Part shown: piece by piece, positions 1 to 52,687 of the stretch
Position numbering within the stretch: position 1 is the stretch's first letter
Layout: every line of letters begins with the position of its first letter
Assembly: GCF_910592395.1 (NCBI RefSeq)
Contig: NC_088317.1
Coordinates: 3,968,001-4,032,000 of the forward strand
Reading direction: 5' to 3'
Source of the DNA: Lineus longissimus
Lineage: Eukaryota; Nemertea; Pilidiophora; Heteronemertea; Lineidae
Length of the DNA: 64,000 nt
Notes under the pieces: generated by a model
Seen by the model: only the letters and a program-made list of their open reading frames with translations
Database searches by the model: none
Told to the model about the DNA's origin: nothing
Position numbers and translations under genes: made by a program

Positions 1-1732
1 GCCATGAGGACCAGGACATGGCGCCAGCCGAAACCTGAAGAAAAAACACCCATTTTTGTAATCTTCCTATCGTGAGCTGTTCGTATTTAGCAACCCTTTT
101 GGACACCAACTGTGGCTGCGTGGTTGGTCAAGGGAGACAAAACACTACTTAATTGAAAAGCATTATAAACGGGACATCCTGTAGGAACCTACCTTTTTGA
201 GCAAGTTCTGTCGTCTGCTCTTGAGCCATGTTGACGTCAGGTGACAGAGGTCCAAATGAAGAAACGATAAACAACCCTTTCCACCTTCACTGACGCAGCG
301 TTCATTGCGAGTCACATGCTAGCTAAGTCATGTACCAGTAATTATGATATAGAATTCCACAACCATAGGATAGTGCATTTCCTAGTGGCTTCCATGCACT
401 ACATATACCAGGGTAGGCCTACATGTATAACACTTGATTATTGATTATCAGGCCTAGTAACATATGTCAGAGCAATATCAAGTTAGTAGGCCTAGAGACA
501 AGGGAAATCATGTGACACACTTTGACCTTTCAAAACCCATTGTTGGAGTTTACTGTATTCCCGATCTTTATGAAAAAAATGCAAATAATCTCGATTGTAT
601 TTGTGAGTACTTAGCCAGATCAACCCTGGCCAGGTCATTTCGAATAAATGTGTGTCTCTTTGTCAGTTTAGGTTCACTTTGAAGGGTCACTGATTAAAAG
701 TAGGAGTGTTCGATGATCATGGTCATTCTGAATGGTTTTTCTCCAGTATGAATACTTTCTGTGGGAAGTTGACTTGTATGCAAGTGCCAAACCAGCTATA
801 GATCATCTTCAACATATTTTTATCAGTCCGAATACCTCGTCATTGGAATACATATCACAGCACATCCCTGCGCCTAGAGCAGGATCCTGCACTCACTCTC
901 TAAAAGACAAAAGCACAACCAGCACAGGAACAGTGGTCTTCCTCGAAATTGGGGGTTACTTGATGGTTTTCCAGGGGTTGACCACATTATGAATTCTCAG
1001 TAGGGATTGGCCTTGTTCCGATATGTCAGATGGGGTTGGCATACTCTGACTTGCCAGGAGGGGTTGGCCATTTTCTGTCAGTAATCCTGGGGTAAGGGGC
1101 CAACCAATAGGTAATGGCCTAGGCAGCCGCAGGATCCCAGCTTCAAAGAGAGTGTTGTCTTCAACACAATTATGCACACCCCTCCCACACACAAACAAAG
1201 CACAAGAAAACCATCTAAATTTATACAACTTTTTATTCCGTTTGAATAATTTACAGTCATGAATATGAGGCATAATATGGTAAAAATGCACATTATTGTT
1301 TATAAAATATGCTACATACTATTCTGGGAAAAAACTGACCAAATGGTTTAGAGCTCTAGAGAACTTATAATCTGTACTTAAACAGTCTGGAAGGGATGGA
1401 TTTCCATGCCTAACATTTTGGTATGGATCCCCTTCGAGACAGTTCAAGTGAGAGCAGTTCTCTGAATCTCACATTTCATCTCAAAACGCCATACATCTTT
1501 TTTTGCCATCAACCAAATTTGACCTATCATTAATAGGCATCTAAAGGCTTGATAACAACCTCAAAAGCATACCTTTAATGAAATCAACAATATATCATGA
1601 CTAATTCTTGATAGTCTTCAATATCACTGATGATATTGACACATTGTTGAAAGGTTGACCTCGAACTTGGAAATATTTATGACAATAAAAGGTAAGTCTT
1701 CCAAACTATAAACCAGAGGGACAGTCACCAGA

Positions 1733-1931
1733 ACAGACACTGTTAACCACAAAATTTCACTCTATTTTATTTTTGTGATTTATCAAAATTTCTGAAAAAT
1801 TCGCAATTACTATTTTGGCAGATTACAAAATTTCTTTGGCTTTTCCAATGAAAATTACTATTTTTGGATCGAGGTTATTTGCAAATCCGCAAAAATAAAA
1901 CGCCTGCAAAATCTTTGCAGTTAACAGTAGT
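1733..1931. mobile_element. AT-rich MITE-like inverted repeat (family B)
   Basis: Begins CACTGTTAACCACAAAATTTC and ends GCAAAATCTTTGCAGTTAAC; these ends are imperfect inverted copies of each other. The copy at 2660-2843 shares the same termini (ACTGTTAAC...). No coding capacity, typical of a non-autonomous DNA element. Confidence 0.55.
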
Positions 1932-2657
1932 AGGTCTACACATACAGCACTCTGGGCTACATACAAAACTCTTACAAATGTTTACATATAGTTTATTAAG
2001 GCGAATGCAACGGTTAGGCAAACATTTCTAGTGGTATTTTTTGAAACAAATAATGAATTTTTTTCAACGGCCATTTGATGGATTACAAACTCAAGAGCTC
2101 AGTAGCAGAGTGACATAGGCTCGGTGTTTCCCAAACATGTACCCTGAATATTGGTTTATTCCGACCCCAAATGAAATAGAGCGGCCAAACCCACTTTTGT
2201 TCTATTTCTATTACAGGTGAAGAACATAAACTCATCAGCTAGCACTATGAATAATTCACTAACGGACTAAGCTACCCTGGCCAAGAGTGGTTTGTGTATT
2301 TACAGAAGTTTATTATTGCATTTTACCCTTGACATAATTTTACCCATTATCTTTATTTCCAACCCAAAATGACTACGGTTTTAATCAAAATAGCTTTCAT
2401 GATTCGTCCAAGGACTGACAGATTGGCTGCATCTTGGGGTTGATAATCAATTAATTTTGATTATCATTCAAATTTGTACCACTACACCAGACACAGCGGA
2501 ACAAAAACCATGGTCAAAGAACTACTTTTCAGACCAAAAAACTACCAAGGCAAGGTGTTATTATACATGAAATATCAAGAGAGAAAAAGTCTTCATCACA
2601 ATTCAAATACCAATTGCATAACAAACTTATAAAACAAAGTTGACCCAGAGTCATACA

Positions 2658-2843
2658 CTACTGTTAACAGCCAAATTTTCACGCCTTCCAAATTCTGCAA
2701 ATTTTCTTAAAAATATAACAGTAACACTATCACATTGTTTATTTTTGCAGATCAAAATCAAATTTTTTTGCGGGTCGTTGTTCCAAATCATTGCAGTTGT
2801 GCTAAAATTAAAGCGCTTGCCAAAATTTGGTTGTTTACAGTAA
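2658..2843. mobile_element. AT-rich MITE-like inverted repeat (family B), clearest copy
   Basis: Left end TACTGTTAACAGCCAAATTT and right end AAATTTGGTTGTTTACAGTA are inverted repeats over about 20 nt with a few mismatches. About 185 bp long. Confidence 0.6.
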
Positions 2844-3112
2844 AACTGAACATTTATATAAAATCTCCACTGCATGTACACAATCATATAAATAAGGCCA
2901 CTGAGGCCTCTGTACAAGTTAGCCATTTGGAGGCTGATGTTGTTGTTTTGAATCTGAAGACTTGGTTTTAAGTTCATTGAGAAAATCTAAAGTCAGCAGT
3001 CGACAGAAACGTGTTCAAGGAAATCAACATCAGCATCTAAATGGTTAAGAACAAGCATTAGTACATATAAACTATAATACATATTTGCACTTTACACATG
3101 GATCAAGATCTT

Positions 3113-3405
3113 GGACTTGACATTAACAAATTGACCTTGGGACTTGACCCAATAGAAAGAAAGCAACCTTCACATAGAAACGCGACATTCACATCATGTA
3201 CATGAACTTGACCTTGACATCAAGAACTCGACCTTGACGTACAAGAATTTGACTTGCAATCAAGAACTTGACCTTGATTAGGAATTTGATCTCGATATTA
3301 AGAATTTGACCTTCAGCAAGAATCTTAACCAGACATCAAGGACTTAACCTTGACATAAAAAACTTCACCTCAACATCAAGAATATAACCTTTACATCAAG
3401 AATTT
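3113..3405. repeat. Degenerate approximately 20-bp tandem repeat
   Basis: Repeated variants of CAAGAACTTGACCTTGACAT with frequent substitutions and small indels. Confidence 0.7.
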
Positions 3406-3406
3406 G

Positions 3407-3506
3407 GTAACCACTATGACCGTTCCTCATAGCAACCACTATGACCGTTCCTCATAGCAACCACTATGACTGTTCCTCATAGCAACCACAATGACCATTC
3501 CTAGAA
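3407..3506. repeat. 25-bp tandem repeat, four copies
   Basis: Units start at 3407, 3432, 3457 and 3482, each GCAACCACTATGACCGTTCC plus TCATA with few changes. Confidence 0.9.
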
Positions 3507-5467
3507 ACAGGTATCTGTTTCTGCCACGACTCCTCATAGCAGATACAAGAAGCAGGGTGGTTTGTCCCAATATGTATTAAGCATCGTAATTAGGGAAGTG
3601 TGGGCATTAAGAAATATTCTTTGTACACTATTAACATATCTACATCCTGTTGTAAAAAAACTTGTTCACTTTTACCGCCAACAGGACCACAGGCAATTTC
3701 AAGATAGTGCTAAATGCACAGCTTCTAAAGAAATTGCCGGCAACCAAATCATGCACACTTCTGCACTTCAACCTCATCACAGGGGTATCTATATATGCTT
3801 CTCCTGGGCTGAGGTTGTTCTGGCTATATCCATCAATTACAGTTTTCATGATTTAAGCCAGGATACTAGTAAGTTTGACTTACACTACAAAAGAGGGTTG
3901 TATTTACACTATTGTGAAACTGCTCCCAAATATTTAGACTGGTCGAAAATTTTCAAAAGAATTTAGTTCAACCAAGTAAATAAAGGACAAAGACATTTCT
4001 TATACTGCGTTGATTGTCTAATGTTTCAGGCACACAGCTGAACCACAGTCAAGGCCATAAGTGAAAAAAAAGTTAAAACAGGCTTGATTTGTGCATAGGA
4101 CGCAATACTACATGCCCTTGACAAATTTCTTAACTACAAAAAGACCTTTATACCCTTAATCATAAGTGGACCAATCCATACATGGGGTTGTTATGGCTTT
4201 TGAGCTATACCATTACAGGAGAGAGGGAAGTACCATTTTTCGTGGAAAGAGGATTGTAATGTTGGGGTTGTTTATAATCATTCCTAAACTAAGTACAAAT
4301 TTGCCTGAGCAAAAAAGTCCCCATGGAAACTTCGGAAGCAAAAAGATCTATTTTGCATAGATTCAAGCTTCTTTGAAGTGAAAATGCACCACTCTTGGGT
4401 GTCGAAATTATATACAGTTTGAAAATCGCATATTTTGACGTCATAATCATAGGAAACATGAAAGGAGAAGTCACAGAAACTACAATCACTGATTTGCAGT
4501 TAAAAATGTCTGTATAGGGGGAAGTAATGTTTCAGGATGCATCGGAAATTAACACTTTCAGGTAAATCTCTATACTGCCCTCTATATAAGAATGGTGTAA
4601 CTATACATTGGTAGTAGTTATCAGTAAGGGCGGTGACAACTCCTTCACTGGCTGCAGACAGATGCGCAACTACCAGTCACAAAACGGAGACAAAAAGCTC
4701 TCATAAAACGAAAGACGAAACTGATTTGAGCGCTACAAAGCCTGTACGACTTCTATACAGACATTTATACAGAAAGAACATAATGGCTTGAAATAACAGA
4801 GAATTTCCAGCGAATTCAACTACATTTGGTTTTTATCCAAACAAACATCTCAAATCAAGCCAGAGTGTCCTACACGTACTCGGTGAAAATACAACATCTA
4901 TTCGCGCGCAGCAGTCATAAAAATCCTCTAACCAGCTGTATCAAGTGGGAATATCACACTTTTTAGAGCTTAACAAATTTGATGCAAACCAGCCTGGCAT
5001 GACATGACGCCTCTGGGACAAGATTTATAAACATCCCATAATGAAGTGGTCAACTCCTGCTAGAATCACAAATCTGTCTGGTGGTCGGCATTTTTCCCCA
5101 ATCCAATTCCCAGCAGATTTAGATAACGGCTCCTTGTGTCTCAGCAACCCAACACCAGTGCTTCATGAGATTCCAACTTTGGCCACTAGGGGGCCAAATG
5201 TGAAAATGTAACGAAACAAGTGAAGCACAGGCAGACACTGAGAACCAACGCCAGGTCCTTTCACCATCTAAATACACGATTAGGTTTTAGTGTTCAAGTT
5301 GATCAATAGGTGACAATCCAATATCACGGTAAAGTTACACGGTACCCTCTAGCCGAAGGTGTCCGCATTCCTAAATGCCAACTGGACTTTTGAAATCCTA
5401 GCAGCATCCATTATAGTCTATTTCGGTAAATTCTAGTGTCTGTGTTACACAAAAGGTGTCAGCAGCG

Positions 5468-46897
<41,430 letters not shown>

Positions 46898-47646
46898 GAT
46901 TTTGTTGGGCTGGGAAATGGGCTGGGGAGTTTGCCCAACTTCGAGATGGAAAAACCTTTAGTACTGAGGTATATATCAACTCCAAATGAGTGTGTCCAGT
47001 TGGCTTAAGTATCAATCCATGCCTTGATGAAATTTGATCGAAATATTTTCACACATTGAAGAGAAATTGACAAAATCCCTGTTGATGTTCTGGTATTTAC
47101 GGACCGATATGGGCCCAGACACCGTAAGGCATTGTGGGATAATCATCCGGGAACTCGTAATGGCAGCCTCCATGAATTTGTCACGCCCGGAAAAACTCCC
47201 GAAAAAAAGCCATATTTCGCCCTAATCATGAATATTCACGGAAAATCACCCGATGATATTGATAAAACTTACAATACTGAACATTCTGGCCAAATTTTGA
47301 GCAATGTCATTCATTTAAAGTGGGTGAAATTTAAAACCAAAAAATTAAAATTGGCTGTGTAATTGTACAGGGCAATGTACAGTGCATGTGGCTTCAGATG
47401 TAAACAAACCCTAAAACCTGATTTTATCTTCTAATCAAGACTGAAACATATTGACAAAAGTTCCTACATTGAATTTTAGTGGCATTGAAGGACTGTGTTG
47501 CCGGCCGGGGGCACTGCGGTAGCACACGACCAATAAACAGGCGCTAGGCAGGTTGAAAATCAAGATTATCCTAGATGGGCATTTCAGGTTATTTTAATCA
47601 TATCCAACTTTATATTTCAGTTCATGAATGTTCATGATTCTCCAGA
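46898..47646. promoter_or_regulatory. Probable bidirectional promoter region between the kinase and mTERF genes
   Basis: Divergent genes flank this short interval. No TATA box stands out. The strongest motif is ZNF143/Staf-like at 47121-47141. Transcription start sites cannot be fixed from the sequence. Confidence 0.55.
47121..47141 (-). promoter_or_regulatory. ZNF143/Staf-like motif
   Basis: On the minus strand it reads ATCCCACAATGCCTTACGG, close to the known TTCCCANAATGCAYTGCG-type binding sequence found at many animal bidirectional and mitochondrial-gene promoters. Confidence 0.5.
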
Positions 47647-47691
47647 ATGATAAAAAGGGCAGCATCTTGGTCCTTGACCGTGTTTTATTTG
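47647..47691 (+). CDS. Candidate first coding exon of the mTERF gene
   Basis: Encodes MIKRAASWSLTVFYL, a basic and hydrophobic stretch like a mitochondrial presequence, then a GTACAG donor. It is phase 0 and fits only an acceptor at 47880/47881 (CCATAAG), not the stronger one at 47869. Another ATG at 47628 would fit the latter in phase but looks less like a presequence. Confidence 0.3.
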
Positions 47692-47869
47692 GTACAGCGA
47701 CAGTGGCCTACTGGTGGGTATTGTTGTACTAGTATTTCCTGGGTTTCACAGTGACTGTCGTCTTATACTGTTTGAGTAGACTTTGGCGTTAAATCTAGTA
47801 AAGAATATTTAGTCCCATGTATTGTTCATCAAACTAGATGACCTAACCTGAAATTCACCTTGTTTTCAG

Positions 47870-48084
47870 TTGTCCATAAGCGATGTCTACACCTGACAAC
47901 TACCCTCTTCAATAAAGATCAGAGGATACCTGGCCAGGTCACATCAGCTGATGATAATCAAGATTATCTTGAGATAGATCACACTTTTAAGTCGCGGGTA
48001 CAAACTGATACTATAATGCTGAGGAGTGTGTGCACGCGACTGTTATCGGAGGGTGCGAGTGACATCAAGAAAGTTGCTGAAGAG
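47870..48084 (+). CDS. mTERF gene, first secure coding exon
   Basis: Acceptor TTGTTTTCAG at 47869. Encodes VHKRCLHLTTTLFNKDQRIP and onward to KKVAEE. Donor GAG/GTTGGT is proposed at 48084. A second in-phase donor, CGA/GTGATG, would end the exon at 48099. The frame stops at 48120 if unspliced. Confidence 0.7.
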
Positions 48085-49718
48085 GTTGGTGATGCTCGAG
48101 TGATGACCAAAGCTCCTTGAAATTAACACCCTGCCTGGCCCTGGGAGACTCTTTAATGTTGAAGTTACAATATGTGAACTTCACATGCATCTTTGTCATG
48201 AACCATTTTGTCCAACAAAAGGGGAGCAATCGTAGTGATTAATTACATATGAGTAAGTCAAAGAAGTTACATCAGATTAAATCATAGGAAAAAATGGCAT
48301 TTGGGTGTTTTTTTCCTTGTCCAGGATAACAATTTGACTATTTGCACAATTCATTACTTCATCGTGTACTCATTTTTATTAGGCCACTCTATATATATCA
48401 CTCTACACTTTTCTTTTTTCAGATCTGTAGTGAAATAGGTGTTTCTTGTAGGATCTGGACATCAAACGTCGAGTTTGATGTGGACAATATCGAGAAGAAA
48501 ATGCGTAATCTTGTCAACGTGGGATGCACGTTGAACCAGATCTTAGAAAATCCAGGAGTACTGAGATACAATGAGAACGAAATTGCAAGACGAATAAAAA
48601 AAATCAAGGCCTTGGGACAGCCCGTTACTACCTATTCTATTTTAGGAATGCACGCAAAGTCTAGTAAATACTTTCTAAAATTCAACGGGCTGTTTCGTGG
48701 GAGATCGTGGGTGGAAGTTCTGTCGGAGAAATTGGACTGTAGTATAGCTGAACTCTTGCTGGACGTGTCACCGGCAATGTCGTATATTCTCTGTTCGAAA
48801 TATCCCGATCGGATGCTTGAAAAGATTGACATACTCTTGGAAGGAGGTTTCACGACTTTTCAGATTCGTGGGTGTTTGCGTGTGTTGAATAAAGACGTTA
48901 ATACGTTACGGAAACGCGTCGCTGATATTCATGAGTTGGGACTCCAGAGGTTGATGACCTGTTCGTGGCTGATGCAAGGGGAGGCCAAATTCTGGAAGAT
49001 CGTAAACAATGCAAAGCGATATAATCAGTGGGGTGATAAGTGGGAGTATTTGTCGAAAATGTTGGACATACCGAAAGAAGAACTTAAGATCCACTTTAAG
49101 CGGATTGACATGGAGAATGTCATACCGAAAATAGAACTCCTCATCAAGATTGGTTTCACTGGACAGGAGATTTTAAATCGTCCGAGAATGTTGAGAATTT
49201 CTGAGAAGAAAATTAAAAACGTTTTAGAGGGTATTACTGAAAATGAAATGGACCATTTGGACACTTCGCAGCGATATTCGTGGGTTGTGAATACGATTCC
49301 TACGCTCCACCGTGGAGTCTACACTCAGAAGGCAGTCCTTTCTAAGCTGCTTAATTGCTCCACTGAGACTTTTACGAAAAATGCTGCATTTTTAAAACAA
49401 GCCCTGTCACATCCAGATGCCACGATTTTAGAAACAGTCAGTTTGTTAAAGAGCAAAGGTTTTACTATTTCAGATATTGAGCAGTGCCCCCTTGTGTTAA
49501 ATCATGAGCCGAGTATCCTGAATAGTTATTTAGACGGTTTAGAATGTAGGAAGGAACTACAGCCTTATGCTGAGTGGGAAAAAGATAAAGTGAAACTGTT
49601 AAATGTGTTACAGTATTTCATTGAAAGAGATATAAACTTTTGTAGTACTGGTTGTATGGACAAGAGACAGGATTCAGATGATGTCTCTGGGTCAGACTTG
49701 TTGAATGATTTGGACTAG
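47870..49718 (+). CDS. mTERF-family mitochondrial protein (gene span of the two secure exons)
   Basis: mTERF proteins are built of repeated three-helix motifs that form a half-doughnut, bind nucleic acid, and control mitochondrial transcription, replication or ribosome assembly. The main exon has repeated PxxL-type motifs: ILENPGVLRYNENEI, LLLDVSPAMSYILCSKYP, CLRVLNKDVNTLRKRV, ILNRPRMLRISEKKI and CPLVLNHEPSIL, each followed by a helix and often a G. The two exons give about 502 residues without the unresolved N-terminus, longer than human MTERF1-4 (roughly 340-420). Which of the MTERF1-4 classes it belongs to cannot be told here. It is divergent from the kinase gene. No in-frame ATG precedes LHLTTTLF in the first exon, so an upstream exon is required. 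Confidence 0.85.
48423..49718 (+). CDS. mTERF gene, main exon with mTERF repeats
   Basis: Acceptor CTTTTCTTTTTTCAG precedes ATC at 48423. 431 residues from ICSEIGVSCRIW to DLLNDLD, then TAG. The open frame extends upstream to 48342, but that part is pyrimidine-rich intron. Ends in an acidic tail. Confidence 0.9.
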   Translation: MCSEIGVSCRIWTSNVEFDVDNIEKKMRNLVNVGCTLNQILENPGVLRYNENEIARRIKKIKALGQPVTTYSILGMHAKSSKYFLKFNGLFRGRSWVEVLSEKLDCSIAELLLDVSPAMSYILCSKYPDRMLEKIDILLEGGFTTFQIRGCLRVLNKDVNTLRKRVADIHELGLQRLMTCSWLMQGEAKFWKIVNNAKRYNQWGDKWEYLSKMLDIPKEELKIHFKRIDMENVIPKIELLIKIGFTGQEILNRPRMLRISEKKIKNVLEGITENEMDHLDTSQRYSWVVNTIPTLHRGVYTQKAVLSKLLNCSTETFTKNAAFLKQALSHPDATILETVSLLKSKGFTISDIEQCPLVLNHEPSILNSYLDGLECRKELQPYAEWEKDKVKLLNVLQYFIERDINFCSTGCMDKRQDSDDVSGSDLLNDLD

Positions 49719-49807
49719 ATTCAGACTTGACCAAGGTATTTTATAATTTTCATTCAATCAACTTTTCCCGGCTGTTTCTGTGATTACCGCAAGTGAATTT
49801 GAATACA

Positions 49808-49813
49808 AATAAA
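49808..49813 (+). terminator. Polyadenylation signal of the mTERF gene
   Basis: AATAAA 90 bp after the stop codon, the first on this strand downstream. Confidence 0.65.
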
Positions 49814-50153
49814 ATACTTCTTGTAGACCAGTTTCTTCTTGATATATTTTGTCAGTCTCACTCAGTGTGATCATGTCAGTCTACCGGCATTGTGCGTATA
49901 TCCTTCCTTCTGAAAGGAGGAGACTTTAGGATTGACGTACACCACCTGTAAATCGGCATGAGAGTTATCGCCTTTGCAACAGTCCAACAGCGTGTCTTTT
50001 TCTCGACTATAGACAGAAAAGTAGCTGTCGCAGTTTGGAGATCGACTAAATAGTCACAACTCACCTCATGGAGTAAGTGTCCTTGTCCTAGGTTGTGACA
50101 TTTTAACAAGACACAAAATGACTTGCCACTTGTATGAAGCACCAATCATACAT

Positions 50154-50512
50154 GGCTTCAGAAGACCCAAGAATCTTAAGGACAACCTAGTCCGAGCCAA
50201 ATTAGGGCCACCCACTGCCTCTGTGCACAGCCCAATGACTGATCCCCCACGTTGATCATGCCTCTCCCAAGGACATGTAGATACATTTTCAAGGACACTT
50301 CTACAGCGTCACGAAAAACATCGCCACGGATGTTATAGAGCACCACTTTAACCTCCCCAACCAACAAGGCCTACAACATCACAATCTTTGTCCTTGAGTT
50401 TATGCACATCCCCCCAGATGGCACCAAAGCCAAGGCCACCAGACTCTCCAGAGAGTCCTCTTGGATCCATCGTCTGTGCACCATGTCGCCGTTAAAACTC
50501 AATATTAAGGAC
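50154..50512 (+). pseudogene. Decayed C-terminal part of a Penelope-like retroelement
   Basis: GFRRPKNLKDNLVRAKL (50154-50204) matches the conserved segment after the reverse-transcriptase domain, and LEFMHIPPDG with RLSRESSWIHRLCTMSPLKL (50381-50512) matches the end of the GIY-YIG endonuclease region (R-RE-WI-L-T-P-LN). Stops and frame breaks lie between. The upstream reverse-transcriptase core was not identified. Confidence 0.65.
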
Positions 50513-51418
50513 AGCATGTCCTGGTAACCACGCTCATACTCAGACATATAGCGTCTATCAACTACAATCTGGTAGTCACAACCTATCGTACTTTTCACCA
50601 GTGAAATGCCCACCAGATGTTCAGTGTTTTGTAAGCACGAAACGGGACATTTTGTCACAACCTGAAAGACACTAACTAAGAAGACACATGAAAAGGGGAT
50701 GTTGTTTTTCTGCAAAATTAACTTTGTGTGCGCATCACAATCTACGGTCGCAGCTAAAGATGAACCACTGGGTCCTTTCAAGACACCAAATAATATGAGG
50801 TCAAGGACTGCCAATTTGAAGTGGTCCTATCCTGTCCTTCTGGTTGTGACTTCGTCCTCATAAGACCGATTTGGAGGTGAATGCAAAAAGATAATCAGAA
50901 ACCATGAAATATTTCACAGTCCAAGTCATTATTAGGGCGATTTGTTCTGCAATGGTCCCATGTTGGGACCACTGACATTAGAAGAACCCCAAGAGGTGGC
51001 TGAACTGGCACCCAGGACAAGTTCGATACAAGAGAAGAGGCAGAACATGTGTAGATAGCTTGATGCAGTGAAGCGAGATGGTGCTGCAGGTGTTCTTTTT
51101 GAAGACTTGATGGAACCTTCCAGTGAAAGAAGACAATGGCAAGGTTCCTCGCACTTCTGATGGGTTGAACTATCATGTTGCAGTTAAGTTACTTAGTCCT
51201 CTTCATGGCGAGAGGGCATATAAGTCAGTTAAGTAGCATCTCAAGGCTGAAACCTAAAGAGAGAATGTTTCATCAGGGGGAAGGGCTTATCAGTTTCATC
51301 ATCCAAACTCCTTCTTTTTTTAGGCACACATATATAAAACAAATATTTAGGCACATCCTAATAGTGTATCAATGTTCAGGGTTGATAGAATACACTTTGA
51401 GCAAAAAAGCGACGACGA

Positions 51419-51495
51419 CGCCATCGCCATCTTCAGGGCAAGGTATGAACTTGTTTTTTTTCAGTTCCTGCCTTGCCCTTAAGATGGCGATGGCG
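51419..51495. repeat. 77-nt foldback with 25-bp arms
   Basis: Arms 51419-51443 and 51471-51495 are inverted copies with one mismatch; the loop is 27 nt. Arm begins CGCCATCGCCATCTTCAGGG. Size and shape resemble a pre-miRNA, or a minimal MITE. Confidence 0.7.
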
Positions 51496-52351
51496 TAGTT
51501 CTTTCATGAAGTCCACGAGACCCCCATAACCAGCTCTAAGGGGAGGGAGCTTTGGGCCACGGGGCGCCGAAGGTGTTAAAGTAGGGTGGGGTTCAAGGAG
51601 AACTAAATGTGTCATCATTTTAGACTTCAACCTGTTTGAGATGCTACGAAATTTGAACTGAAAAGGATGAACACGACAAGACTGCTTTACCTGAATCACT
51701 TTATTCCATTTATCAACAACAATCTTATTGATAAAGTGTATAATTTACAGTAGTGTGCAATGCATACGAGCACACAGAGACCATTCCACCTTTACTTGAC
51801 CAAGGAGCTAATGAAACACACATCCACAGCCTGTATTGTTCATTTACTAAATCCTCTTTGAGGCTGGGAGGCACATCAGCCAGGACAAACATCAAAATGC
51901 TGTGAACAAAACCACCAGCTTATCCCAGGGGTAAAAGTTGGTTGCACAGCACATAAGAAACTCTTTACGAGCCTCTAAGGCTGGAGTTGGTTCACGTTGT
52001 CACTTGTCATGATTCATTTAAACTGAATTAGGCTTGAAAACACAACAGGAGGGCGAAAAGGGATCTCGTGAATCGTAGCCTGCTCTTTTAAAATGACTTG
52101 TTCATTCTTTATGTCACACATGAAATAAGAACTGTGACACGCAAACATGTGAAAACTTGAACTCTATATAATCGTCAATTGGCTGACTTTTAATCTTTAT
52201 TGCATATGTGAACCACCACAGTGGACATTTCAGGCTGAGAGATAAGAAAAGGAATGTTTGTTACGGTCAAACAAGGATGGAACGATCTCAGTCACTGAGA
52301 GACAGCTGTTGAACAGACACTCCACTCTCCTACAAGGGAAAGAAGTTTCAA

Positions 52352-52428
52352 TTATACCCCTACAGTGTAGAAAGCAGCTGGCTAGATTGTACCAGAGCTA
52401 TAATTGTGCCAGCTTACCTTACCTAAGA
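52352..52428. mobile_element. Repeat family C end, inverted
   Basis: ACCAGAGCTATAATTGTGCC and AGCTTACCTTACCTAAG are the inverse of the termini seen at 7494 and 59577. Confidence 0.5.
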
Positions 52429-52507
52429 TTAAATGCATTTATACAATGAATAAGTTAAGTTGATAATTGATGACTGAATATATGAAGATATCACTGATGC
52501 ATGCAAG

Positions 52508-52687
52508 TACAGTAGAACCTCTCTTAGCGGACACCTCTCTAATAAGGACAACCTCTGTATTAAGGACACTAGTTTTGGTCCCAAATTGGTTATTTCCATT
52601 CAATTTGACCTCTAATTGGGACACCTCTCTATTAAGGACAGCACTTGTCAGTCCCGAGGGTGTCCTTAATAGAGAGGTTCTACTGTA
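52508..52687. mobile_element. MITE family A copy 6, intact with terminal inverted repeats
   Basis: Left end TACAGTAGAACCTCTCTTA and right end TAATAGAGAGGTTCTACTGT pair over about 17 nt. 180 bp, no coding content, so non-autonomous. Best reference copy of the family. Confidence 0.85.

Larger units (their letters stand above)
1..5467. other. 3' flank of the kinase gene, probable 3' UTR in part
   Basis: No further gene recognised. Several minus-strand AATAAA hexamers occur (for example near 2315, 2353 and 1757), so the polyadenylation site is undecided. The stretch holds two AT-rich inverted-repeat elements and two tandem-repeat tracts listed separately. The short ORFs have no recognisable domain. 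Confidence 0.6.

Noticed and set aside
48342-48422. Upstream part of the 458-residue mTERF ORF as the protein N-terminus
   Set aside because: It is a pyrimidine-rich stretch ending in TTTTTTCAG, an acceptor; protein homology starts after it.
50371-50814. 147-residue minus-strand ORF downstream of the mTERF gene
   Set aside because: It lies antisense to a Penelope-like remnant whose plus-strand motifs are recognisable.
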